Shown here piece after piece: positions 7,605 through 16,429 of a stretch of 64,000 nt of DNA. The number at the start of each line of letters is the position of its first letter. Within the stretch, counting starts at the first letter, position 1. The stretch is from contig NZ_CP154261.1 of assembly GCF_039511225.1 (NCBI RefSeq), positions 4,030,001 to 4,094,000 of the forward strand, given 5' to 3'. Made by a program: the position numbers and the translations under genes. This DNA is from Sphingobacterium multivorum (GTDB lineage Bacteria > Bacteroidota > Bacteroidia > Sphingobacteriales > Sphingobacteriaceae). The notes beneath the pieces are model-generated. The model worked only from the letters and a program-made list of their open reading frames with translations, made no database searches and was not told the origin of the DNA.

Positions 7605-8777
7605 TTAATTCAGTCCAAAATTGACAATAAAGGAGTTTTCTTCTTTCGGGATCTTATCGGACTTATTTTTAAAAGGATCTCCGATCGAAGCAGCAGCATA
7701 TAATGCCTGTGGTCGTCCTTTTTTATCGAATAATATAAACGGACGTTCCAAATGGGCCAGCACTGTTTTGTGTTGTCCGGTTACCTTCAATTCGCGTTGT
7801 GATACCAAAGGGTGACGGGCAGCATGCCAGTGCAGGCCATCTGCTGAGGTAATCAGTGCCAAAGCACCAAACTGCGCGACCAATTTACCTGAATGCGCAT
7901 AGTACTTGACAACTGCATAAAATTGCTTTCGCTGTTTATCATACCATAAAAATGGGTCTTCACAGGCCATGTCCGGCTCCGTGAATACTTGTGAAAGGAG
8001 TTTAAATGGCTTATCCGGTCTATCGCTTACCGCGATCCACATCGTCATATTGCCCACGTTGGGTTTTCGCGACTTAAAGATCATATAATATCGTCCGTCG
8101 GGTCCTTCTGTCACCGATGGATTTGTCGTCACCTCAAAAGTTTGTATCCCATCTGGCTCAATCAGCGGTTCTTTTACTTCCTGAAAATTACCCAGCGCAA
8201 AGTCGCTCAATTTATTAGCGACAAGTACACCGATCTTCTGCGTACAATTGTATTTAAGCCAATGTCCCCAGTCTGAATTGGGATCGACATTTTTGGCTCT
8301 AAAGGTCGAATCGAAGGCATTACTCATGTAATAGAGGTAATATTTCTGACCAAATCTGCGTATTTGTGGATTGTGCATGGTATAGCGGTTCCATTTATGT
8401 TGATCTCCATTTCCTTTTAAAATGGTCTTCACATAATGGAAAGGCCCAGTTGGCTTGTCGGCGGTTGCATAGGCGATTTCCGAATATTTTAACCAACCAC
8501 TGAAACCATCAAAAATTCCATTCGCAGGATCATCATCCAATGTCCGTTTGCCATGTGGCCAACGCGCGTAAAACATATGGTATTTACCGTCCTCCCCCTG
8601 AATTACACTATTGCACCAGTGATAATATTGGCCGTCGATTAAAACTTGACTGGTATCAATTGTCTGTTGGAGCTTTGCTCCAAGATTAAGATTGTCCTGT
8701 GCTTTAGCAATATAACCAGTTCCGGCACATAATACCCGCAATAGCAAGGTTAAAAAGAAAGTTAGTCTTTTCATCAC
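7605..8777 (-). CDS. Secreted five-bladed beta-propeller glycosidase-like protein (GH43-like)
   Basis: 390 residues with a signal peptide (cleavage near AKAQ, about residue 27). Repeated blade motifs are visible: GEDGKYHMFYARW, RRFGQKYYLYYMS, EGPDGRYYMIFKSR, and CEDPFLWYDKQRKQFYAVVKYY. This pattern is shared by clan GH-F/GH-J-type propellers and by several uncharacterised Bacteroidetes enzymes. The three acidic residues of true GH43 are not in their usual motifs: the first blade has CNSVIQGEDGK in place of a DP motif. A specific family therefore cannot be given. It is divergent to the GH43 gene at 9024 and probably shares its regulation with the carbohydrate locus that follows. Confidence 0.65.
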   Translation of the reverse strand: MMKRLTFFLTLLLRVLCAGTGYIAKAQDNLNLGAKLQQTIDTSQVLIDGQYYHWCNSVIQGEDGKYHMFYARWPHGKRTLDDDPANGIFDGFSGWLKYSEIAYATADKPTGPFHYVKTILKGNGDQHKWNRYTMHNPQIRRFGQKYYLYYMSNAFDSTFRAKNVDPNSDWGHWLKYNCTQKIGVLVANKLSDFALGNFQEVKEPLIEPDGIQTFEVTTNPSVTEGPDGRYYMIFKSRKPNVGNMTMWIAVSDRPDKPFKLLSQVFTEPDMACEDPFLWYDKQRKQFYAVVKYYAHSGKLVAQFGALALITSADGLHWHAARHPLVSQRELKVTGQHKTVLAHLERPFILFDKKGRPQALYAAASIGDPFKNKSDKIPKEENSFIVNFGLN

Positions 8778-9023
8778 ATAATTTCGGCTAAATGCATTGT
8801 AGCATCTGTTTTATAACTGAAGGCAAATTAGCAAGACTTTACAACAAACTAGTCATCTCTATTGATTATTTATGAATCAGTATTAACATGATTTCGTCAA
8901 CAACGTCTAAAAAACTATTAAAGACTTAATTTTACTTATCTTACCTCAGTTTACATCATCAAAACCTTTTGGCCATTTTAGGGACGAAAAGGTTTCGATC
9001 GTCTTTATTAGAAAGCGAAAACT

Positions 9024-10799
9024 ATGCAAAAACCAATCGGTAAACCCATAAAACAGCGAACGATAACAGCAAACAAAAATAGGTTCACAAAGATTTTCAT
9101 AACTGTTCTTTTCGGTACAGGCTCTCTTTCTGGGCTTGTTTACGGACAACAGACCACAAAAATCATTACCAATCCTTTGGCATTGGAATATCGTTTTATG
9201 CCCGAAAGTCCCAGTAGACGGGAAGCAGCAGATCCCGTCATCGAGCTTTTCAACGGCCAGTATTATTTATTTGCGTCGAAATCCGGAGGATATTGGCGCT
9301 CCTCAGATTTAAAGGATTGGCTGTATATCCCTTGCAAAAGTATTGGCAGCATCGAAGCTTATGCACCTACTGTATTAAATTACAACGGTGCGCTTTACTT
9401 TTTGGCTTCCGGTGGCAAACCCCAAATTTATAAAACAACCAATCCTGATCAGGATCAGTGGGAACCCGTACCGACCAAATTTACCATCGGCATGACGGAT
9501 CCAGCCTTCTTCAAGGACGATACTGGTAAAGTTTATCTGTATTGGGGATGTTCAAACGTTGATCCCATCATGGGAGTGGAAGTAGATCCTAACGATGGTT
9601 TCAAACCCATTGGCGTCCCACAAGTATTGATTCAACATCATGAAAAACAATATGGCTGGGAAGTGCAGGGCGAACATAACGAACTGGGAACCCCCGGTTG
9701 GAACGAAGGGGCGACAATGATTAAACACAAAGGTGTATACTACCTCCAATACGCATCTCCGGGCACGCAATTCAGAAGTTATGCCGATGGTGTTTACACC
9801 GCCGATTCACCCTTGGGACCGTTTCGCTATGAAGCCAATAGCCCTTTTTCTTATAAACCCGGCGGGTTTATTGCAGGCGCAGGTCATGGACATACTTTTC
9901 AGGACAAGCTGGGCAACTATTGGCATGTCGCGACCATGAAAATTTCGGCACGGGACTGGTTTGAACGACGTATTGGTCTTTTTCCTGCATTTTTTGACAA
10001 GAAAGGCCAGCTTTATGCACAGACAGTGTATACTGATCTCCCCTTTCAGCTCCCCAGTACCAAAGTTGACCTCGAGACAAAAGATCTTTCCCTACCGTAC
10101 AACCTTTTGTCTCAAAACAAACCCATTCAAGTATCCAGTGAGCTGGATAAATTCCCAAAAATTTACGCCAACGACGAACGGGTAGAAAGCTGGTGGTCGG
10201 CAGCTTCGGGCGCTATCGGTGAATATATTCAGATTGACCTTGAAAAAAACATGTCCATCAGTTCCCTACAAGTGAATTTCGCTGATCAAGATTTCCAGCT
10301 TAAAGCGCCCCAGTCTTACTGCTATCAATATTTGATCGAATACTCCAGCGATGGCAAAAAATGGTCCTCGCTGATAGATCAAACAAAAAATACAAAAGAT
10401 CACCCGCATGAATTATTTAGCCTAGATCGCAAAGTCAACGCACGTTATGTCCGCCTGACCAATAAGAAAGATATTCCTGGTAAGTTCTCGCTTTATGATT
10501 TTCGAATTTTTGGTCATGGCCTGGGGCAAAAACCCAGAGGAATCAACAGCTTGACAGGACAACGTAATACGGAAGACCGTCGCCAGATCACACTGCATTG
10601 GCCAGCATCGCCAAACACCAAAGGTTATATCCTCCGTTGGGGTATTAAATCCGACAAATTATACAATGCAATCGTGGTCTACGAGAACAACTTTGATGGT
10701 CGTAGTTTCAACAGCGATCAGGGCTACTATTTTTCGGTGGAAGCTTTTAATGAAAACGGCCATTCGGAACGGAGCAAAAAATTGCTCCATATTGAATAG
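9024..10799 (+). CDS. GH43 family enzyme with F5/8 C and fibronectin III domains
   Basis: 591 residues. A signal anchor lies in residues 22-42 after a basic N-terminus. The GH43 five-bladed propeller spans about 55-360 with all three catalytic acids in context: general base Asp70 (AADPV), pKa modulator Asp159 (MTDPAFF) and general acid Glu228 (WNEGATM). A discoidin/F5-8 type C carbohydrate-binding domain follows (about 375-498; SWWSAASGAIGEYIQIDL and ARYVRLTNKK), then a fibronectin III-like domain (about 505-591). Family members are beta-xylosidases, alpha-L-arabinofuranosidases or galactosidases. The subfamily cannot be set by eye. It is monocistronic and ends at a very strong terminator shared with the operon on the other strand. 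Confidence 0.88.
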   Translation: MQKPIGKPIKQRTITANKNRFTKIFITVLFGTGSLSGLVYGQQTTKIITNPLALEYRFMPESPSRREAADPVIELFNGQYYLFASKSGGYWRSSDLKDWLYIPCKSIGSIEAYAPTVLNYNGALYFLASGGKPQIYKTTNPDQDQWEPVPTKFTIGMTDPAFFKDDTGKVYLYWGCSNVDPIMGVEVDPNDGFKPIGVPQVLIQHHEKQYGWEVQGEHNELGTPGWNEGATMIKHKGVYYLQYASPGTQFRSYADGVYTADSPLGPFRYEANSPFSYKPGGFIAGAGHGHTFQDKLGNYWHVATMKISARDWFERRIGLFPAFFDKKGQLYAQTVYTDLPFQLPSTKVDLETKDLSLPYNLLSQNKPIQVSSELDKFPKIYANDERVESWWSAASGAIGEYIQIDLEKNMSISSLQVNFADQDFQLKAPQSYCYQYLIEYSSDGKKWSSLIDQTKNTKDHPHELFSLDRKVNARYVRLTNKKDIPGKFSLYDFRIFGHGLGQKPRGINSLTGQRNTEDRRQITLHWPASPNTKGYILRWGIKSDKLYNAIVVYENNFDGRSFNSDQGYYFSVEAFNENGHSERSKKLLHIE

Positions 10800-10925
10800 C
10801 ATCTAAAACGGCCTATCCCGTTGGATAAACGGAGAAACACAATCCGGGAAATTACATTGGGTGAACTCTTGTCAATCAAGTGTAAAGTCAAACACGAAAC
10901 AGCATATAAACCAAGTCTAAAAAAA

Positions 10926-10958
10926 GGAGTCTTCTCATCGTTGTGATGAGAAGACTCC
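10926..10958. terminator. Strong bidirectional intrinsic terminator
   Basis: Perfect 14-bp stem (10926-10939 with 10945-10958, beginning GGAGTCTTC) and a 5-nt loop. A-runs on one side and TTAAAAA on the other allow use from both the GH43 gene and the minus-strand enzyme operon. Confidence 0.88.
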
Positions 10959-10999
10959 TTAAAAATGTGAAATCTCGATCCGAAACGTTCACCGACGAT

Positions 11000-13843
11000 T
11001 TACTTAATCACAAACCAAGTTTGACTTTTTGCTGGTATATTAACCTCAAAGATCCCTTCCGAGGCTGCATTTAATGGCATTGTCCTCCTGTTTTGATCTT
11101 GCTCAACCACTTGCACATTTCCTTTCAGTCCGGTATAGTATAAGTTGACCTTAATTTTTCGTGTTATCGCTTCGTCCAATGGATTATAGATCATTAGTAA
11201 TCCCTTTTCTTTTCCCGCTGGATTCACGTGCAAAATAGCATCATAATCCATCCCGTCAGGACGTCTCACGTGGATGATATCACTGTCCAAAACTTCACGG
11301 TGTTTCTTGTAAAAATTCACCCATTTGGTTACTACATTTTTCGTCTCTGGGGAGTCATAAAGCTGTGGTCCACGATAACAAGCCTGTACACCTGCGCCAA
11401 ATAGATTGGCCAAGCGTTGTTCATAATGAGGCAGGTGATCCTTCAAAGGCTCTATCGTTGCCTCTTTGCCGCCACCTTGGTATTCTACCAAAGGAACAAA
11501 CATCCACCCCATCGATGGTGCTTTCGCCCAGGTACCATCGAAGATATTCTGTCTTTCAACAATTTCCTGTTGTGCCCTCGGTAATGACCAATTCGCTTCG
11601 CGGTAGCCCATTCCCACTTTGTTACCGCCGTTCAAGAAATACATATCCGGAATATTCAGGTAGATTCCTTTTTCACGGCACCATTTGTAAAAGTCAGTGA
11701 TCCGTTTAAATTGATTCCATTGCGAGTCTTTTTCATTATGATGTCCCGGATGGTCGGTGGCATAACACCAATCCCCTGGATAAGAGCCATCATGCTCAAA
11801 TACACCCAGTCCCGATTGATCAAATAACGAATAAAGTTTTTTAAAGTAAGCCTGTCCCCATTCACTTTCAATACAGGGTGAACTTCCAAAGCGCGGATGC
11901 ATCCCTTCAGGTAATACAACATCATTTTTAGCATCAATATGACGACTGGCAAGGAGCGAATAGCCCCCAAGTTCAATCCCTTTGCTATGTGCATAGTCAG
12001 CGAGCTCCTTCATGCGCTTAATATTCTCGGGAGAATCATCTTCGGCATTGAATCCAGACCAAAAGGTCATGATCACCATTTCAAAACCCACTTCCGCTGC
12101 TTGATCAATTGCCTTTTTAACCGACTCGTTATCCGAGCTCCGTACATGCATCAATATCGGATTTTCAGTTGCCCATGGCGCCATGGAGCGCATCATTTTT
12201 CGGTATCCAAGGCTCTTACGTTCGCGCTCCCAGCTATCGTTCAACAGCTCCCAAACGCGATAACTCGCAAACTCAGCACCAGAAGATACCTTCTGCTCAG
12301 GTCCCATTTTAGGTGCAACCTCCAAGAGACAAGGCGTCTCCCGGTCATAGTGTACCTGTGTTGTATATAGGGGGTCTTTTTTCCATTCCACACTCGACGA
12401 ATAAATATACTCTTCGCTCATCCCGCCAAAGTTATAATCCGTTTCCAACGTGATGTTTGGCAACAGCCATCGATTGCGTTGATCTACCGAACTTTCGGGT
12501 TCAAAAACCGCAAGCTGCTCACTTTTGAATTTATTGACAACGATGTCTTGCCCAGACTGGTTCTGCACCGTAATCCACTTGCTAAAGATTGGCATATCGT
12601 CATAAAGGTCATAATGCACCTGTACCGTGACATCTTTCATATAGGCAAGTTTACTGGACAAATCGCCGGCAAATTGGGATGGGAAATCACCATATGCCCA
12701 AAAGCCTTCAACTTTCGAGCGACCTTCCTTTGTAGAAGCCTTTCCATCTTTATTTCCACCATTTGGATCCATTTTTCCGACACGGACCAACTGTATCTTG
12801 TCACCTGACTTTAGCGAAAGATGGCCGACAGTATGCCATTGTTGTCCATCCAAAGAGGCTTGTGCCAATAATTCTTTATCCGTTATTTCATATCTAAACC
12901 ATAGCTGATCTGCTTTACCAACTTCGAAGGTTCCGTTATCGCGTTTGCCATCAAAAAAGACTACTTTGCCTTCGCTTGCCCGCCAATAAAGTCTGGGGCT
13001 ACTATTCATTAGTGTTAGCCCAAAACCCAATCCCCAATCGTTGGATTGATCAGTACCTTTATTCATCTTGGCGACGAGTACCTTTGCTTCTTGAGGAACC
13101 GCTCTTTCAGCAAATACTGCCGCATTCTCCAGTGCCATAATCTCGCCCACTTTTCCTTCATTGACAAAGGAATTACGTGCATGTGATTTCGACACCATCA
13201 ACTTCCAGTCGGACGCTAAACGCTGAAATTTATCTTCCAACAGCAATGATCTGTTTTGGTCACTTTTGCTCTTTGCGGCAAGAGCATCGATCGCCTGTTG
13301 ATCCAATTTATAGTTAAATGTCAGCTCTTTGCCCGGCACTGGCCAGGGCATATCTTTAGGCATCCAGTTTGGTCTTTTTTTCCAGCCAAAACGGGGTTTT
13401 GTCTCTTCAATTTTATAGTCATGGAACTTAAAAGCAATGGGATTAGCCTTTAAACTCGGTATCCATTCTTTTAGTAAGTAATTATGTACTTTTTGTCCTT
13501 CCAATCCACCGACATCAAAGGTAAACCCATCGATTGTTACATTGGCTTCAGGTCGAATCGACCTTAGAAATGCTGTATTTCCAGTCAATTCGTCCAAACC
13601 AATACTGGCTACATTTGGAAAAGTCGTAAATGTGCGGCTGACCAAGCCATTGGAAAACACCAAATGACCTTCTTTCGTTTTGAAAAGTCCCGCTTTTGCT
13701 CGGGGAGTTCCAATTAACCAGTCTCCAGACAGGCTGTTGCTTTCTTTGTTAAACAGCGGCAGCTGCTGACTATAGCTCTGCCTTGCCTGCCCCAAGCATC
13801 CCAATAGACACAGGATATAGAGTTGTTTCTTTAAATAATTCAT
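11000..13843 (-). CDS. Large secreted TIM-barrel enzyme, clan GH-D-like, with inserted ConA-like domain
   Basis: 947 residues with a signal peptide (cleavage near QSYSQ). The N-terminal beta-sandwich (about 35-200) is interrupted by a lectin-like region (about 203-375; DKFQRLASDWKLMV, WHTVGHLSLKSGDKIQLVRVG), which looks like a ConA/DUF1349-type module. The barrel follows: GFEMVIMTFWSGFN, LADYAHSKGIELGGYSLLASR, then GLGVFEHDGSYPGDWCYATDH, where the Asp of EHDG is a candidate nucleophile, and YFLNGGNKVGMGYREANW. This order recalls alpha-galactosidase-like GH27/GH36 barrels. I cannot place it in a numbered family. It is the last gene of the seven-gene GH92-to-here operon, 4 bp after the GH2 gene. 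Confidence 0.6.
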   Translation of the reverse strand: MNYLKKQLYILCLLGCLGQARQSYSQQLPLFNKESNSLSGDWLIGTPRAKAGLFKTKEGHLVFSNGLVSRTFTTFPNVASIGLDELTGNTAFLRSIRPEANVTIDGFTFDVGGLEGQKVHNYLLKEWIPSLKANPIAFKFHDYKIEETKPRFGWKKRPNWMPKDMPWPVPGKELTFNYKLDQQAIDALAAKSKSDQNRSLLLEDKFQRLASDWKLMVSKSHARNSFVNEGKVGEIMALENAAVFAERAVPQEAKVLVAKMNKGTDQSNDWGLGFGLTLMNSSPRLYWRASEGKVVFFDGKRDNGTFEVGKADQLWFRYEITDKELLAQASLDGQQWHTVGHLSLKSGDKIQLVRVGKMDPNGGNKDGKASTKEGRSKVEGFWAYGDFPSQFAGDLSSKLAYMKDVTVQVHYDLYDDMPIFSKWITVQNQSGQDIVVNKFKSEQLAVFEPESSVDQRNRWLLPNITLETDYNFGGMSEEYIYSSSVEWKKDPLYTTQVHYDRETPCLLEVAPKMGPEQKVSSGAEFASYRVWELLNDSWERERKSLGYRKMMRSMAPWATENPILMHVRSSDNESVKKAIDQAAEVGFEMVIMTFWSGFNAEDDSPENIKRMKELADYAHSKGIELGGYSLLASRHIDAKNDVVLPEGMHPRFGSSPCIESEWGQAYFKKLYSLFDQSGLGVFEHDGSYPGDWCYATDHPGHHNEKDSQWNQFKRITDFYKWCREKGIYLNIPDMYFLNGGNKVGMGYREANWSLPRAQQEIVERQNIFDGTWAKAPSMGWMFVPLVEYQGGGKEATIEPLKDHLPHYEQRLANLFGAGVQACYRGPQLYDSPETKNVVTKWVNFYKKHREVLDSDIIHVRRPDGMDYDAILHVNPAGKEKGLLMIYNPLDEAITRKIKVNLYYTGLKGNVQVVEQDQNRRTMPLNAASEGIFEVNIPAKSQTWFVIK

Positions 13844-13847
13844 CTTT

Positions 13848-16364
13848 TTATTTTGCCAATACTTGTACCGTAGCTACTTTTAAGCCCTTACTCGATGCGT
13901 TGATTCGAATTGCACCCTGCTCTCCTTTTTTTGCTTTTACGATGACCAATGCCATTCCGTTATAGGCTTTACGCGAATGACTTTGGAACGAGGTAAAATC
14001 AATTGCATTTCCATTATCGGTAGATACAATTTCACCTGCACCTTCGACCGAAAAATCAATCATCGCATCCGATTGAGGCACGAGGGTTCCTTTTTTATCA
14101 GTCACTTTTACCGATACAAAAACAAGCTCAGAGCGTCCGCCATCGATTGTAGCACGATCTGCTTCCATCTGGAGCTTTTCAGCTTTTCCGGCGGTTTGGA
14201 TTTCTGCTTTGGACCATTCCTTGCTGTCTTTATAAGCAATTACCTTAACCGTTCCCGGTTCGTAACGCACGCTATCCCATTGCAATCGGAAATCCTGTCC
14301 CGCAACCTTCTTCTTACGTCCTTGACTTTTTCCATTGACAAAAAGTTCTGCTTCTGTGCCAGAGGTATACACATGCACCGGTGTAATCTCTCCTTTTCTG
14401 CTTTCCCAAGTCCAATGTGGCAGGATATGCGTCACTGGCAGGTCTGGCCGCCAATGAGATTGATATAAGTAAAACCGATCTTTTGGAAAACCAGCAAGGT
14501 CTATAATCCCAAAATAGCTGCTTCTCGAAGGAGGATTTTTCTTTTTCAATTCTTCCAATGCAGCTTCCAATTCAGCACGTTTTGCGGGATCCGTTCTAAA
14601 ATTCAACAGATTGGTCTCCGCCGAATTATAAGGTGTCGGTTCGCCCAGATAATCAAAACCTGTCCAAACGTATTCTCCCAACAAGTTTGGATACTGCGCC
14701 AATATCCGGAACTGTGCGTCCGGTGAACAGCCCCAGCCTGGAGCGGCACGATCGTAAGAAGTGACCTGCCAGCCATCGTAATCGGTTCCAAAAAAATATT
14801 CTCCGCGGGAAGAAACACAGGAAGAAGTTTCACTGCCCAAAGTCGGCATATGCTGATACCGCGCATCTTTATCCCAACGCCCCTGTTGACTAAAGAAGTA
14901 ATTCACACCCATGATATCCAAAGCGGTTGCAGCGCCCGATTCACGGCCGCCATCCGGGTCATTATAACCATTGGAAACTGGTCGTGTTGGATCTGCCCGA
15001 CGAATAATATCGGCCAAATGCCGAGTCATGTTGACATCCTGTTGTTCAAGCACCTCATTACCAATGGACCATATAAATACCGAAGGATGGTTCCGGTCGC
15101 GATGTACCATGGCCAATAGATCGCGCTCATGCCACTCATCGTATAATTTATTATAATCTTTTGCGCGCTTACCTGTACGCCAAGCGTCAAAAGCTTCGTC
15201 CCAAATCAAAATCCCCATTTTATCAGCTAATTCCAATAATTCTGGTGCTGGTGGGTTATGTGATGTGCGCAGGGAATTCATACCCATGGCCTGTAACATG
15301 TTGAGCTGACGTTCCAACGCACTTTTATTGAAGGCCGCCCCCAATGATCCCAAATCATGATGGTTACATACCCCTTTTATGTCTACACGACGGCCGTTTA
15401 ACTTGAAGCCTTCATTGGCTGTAAATGCGATTGTCCGCACCCCAAAAGGACTATAATAGATATCACTAAGTTGACCGTCGACGATTACCTCGATCTTTTC
15501 TACATAACGATTTGGCGATAGAATATCCCAACGTTTCGGCTGACTGATACGCGTTTCAAGATTCAGTTTGCCACTTGCATTGGCATGAAGGTCTACAAAT
15601 CCACTGGCGGTGGCCACCTGTTTTCCAGGTTTATCTTGAGCATCCAACTCGAAATAAGTCGCCTTGACCTCAGCATGTACTGAAAAAAAACGGAAGTTAT
15701 CCAATGTTACTTCATTCTTGACCGTTGCATATTGATCGCTAACAACAGGGGTGGTGATTGAGGTTCCCCAATGTGCCACATGCACAGCGGAAGTACGTAC
15801 CATCCATACATGGCGATAGATTCCTGCTCCGCTATACCATCTTGATTCCCAATTTTCCGTATCCAAACGTACTGCCAAAACGTTCTCACCATCTTTTTTT
15901 AGATAGGGCGTTAAATCCATACGAAAGGAACTATAACCATAAGGCCAAGTACCTACATAACGGCCATTTAACCAGATTTTAGCATTCGCCATGGCTCCAT
16001 CAAAATCCAGATAAACACGCTCTCCGGCTTGAAGGTTCTCGACTTTAAAATGTTTCCTATACCAACCTATTCCTTTATAGGGCAGCTTTCCGGATTCACT
16101 GGCCAATTCAATACGGAATGGTCCCTCAATAGCCCAATCATGCGGTAGATCCAAGCTACGCCAAGTATCATCATTGCACTCGGTCTTATACAAATCATTA
16201 GGTTCAGCCAATTGATTACCATCAGCCTGCAAACCAAAGCGGGAAAACTTCCAGTCCCGATCAAAAAGCTCCACACGCGCGTTTCCCATGCGTGTTATTT
16301 CCTGCTGTTGTCCAAATAAGGAAAAGGATAACATCGCGAGGATCATTCCGAAAATTACTTTCAT
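13848..16364 (-). CDS. GH2 family beta-glycosidase (beta-galactosidase/glucuronidase type)
   Basis: 838 residues, signal peptide with cleavage near LFGQQ (about residue 18). Domain order is typical: sugar-binding jelly roll (about 30-195), Ig-like sandwich (about 200-310), TIM barrel (about 315-620), DUF4982-like Ig domain (about 640-710) and a further C-terminal Ig domain (to 838). Catalytic acid/base Glu437 lies in IWSIGNEV and the nucleophile Glu512 in TLGSETSS. LRTSHNPP and WDEAFDAW are also conserved. Specificity among beta-galactosidase, beta-glucuronidase and others is open. Neighbours are GH3 upstream (65 bp) and the clan-D-like enzyme downstream (4 bp), all one operon. Confidence 0.93.
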   Translation of the reverse strand: MKVIFGMILAMLSFSLFGQQQEITRMGNARVELFDRDWKFSRFGLQADGNQLAEPNDLYKTECNDDTWRSLDLPHDWAIEGPFRIELASESGKLPYKGIGWYRKHFKVENLQAGERVYLDFDGAMANAKIWLNGRYVGTWPYGYSSFRMDLTPYLKKDGENVLAVRLDTENWESRWYSGAGIYRHVWMVRTSAVHVAHWGTSITTPVVSDQYATVKNEVTLDNFRFFSVHAEVKATYFELDAQDKPGKQVATASGFVDLHANASGKLNLETRISQPKRWDILSPNRYVEKIEVIVDGQLSDIYYSPFGVRTIAFTANEGFKLNGRRVDIKGVCNHHDLGSLGAAFNKSALERQLNMLQAMGMNSLRTSHNPPAPELLELADKMGILIWDEAFDAWRTGKRAKDYNKLYDEWHERDLLAMVHRDRNHPSVFIWSIGNEVLEQQDVNMTRHLADIIRRADPTRPVSNGYNDPDGGRESGAATALDIMGVNYFFSQQGRWDKDARYQHMPTLGSETSSCVSSRGEYFFGTDYDGWQVTSYDRAAPGWGCSPDAQFRILAQYPNLLGEYVWTGFDYLGEPTPYNSAETNLLNFRTDPAKRAELEAALEELKKKNPPSRSSYFGIIDLAGFPKDRFYLYQSHWRPDLPVTHILPHWTWESRKGEITPVHVYTSGTEAELFVNGKSQGRKKKVAGQDFRLQWDSVRYEPGTVKVIAYKDSKEWSKAEIQTAGKAEKLQMEADRATIDGGRSELVFVSVKVTDKKGTLVPQSDAMIDFSVEGAGEIVSTDNGNAIDFTSFQSHSRKAYNGMALVIVKAKKGEQGAIRINASSKGLKVATVQVLAK

Positions 16365-16429
16365 TTATTTTTGTTTATTCGTTGATTATTTAACAGTAAG
16401 GTCTATACAAACCTACTTCTTTTTTTGCC

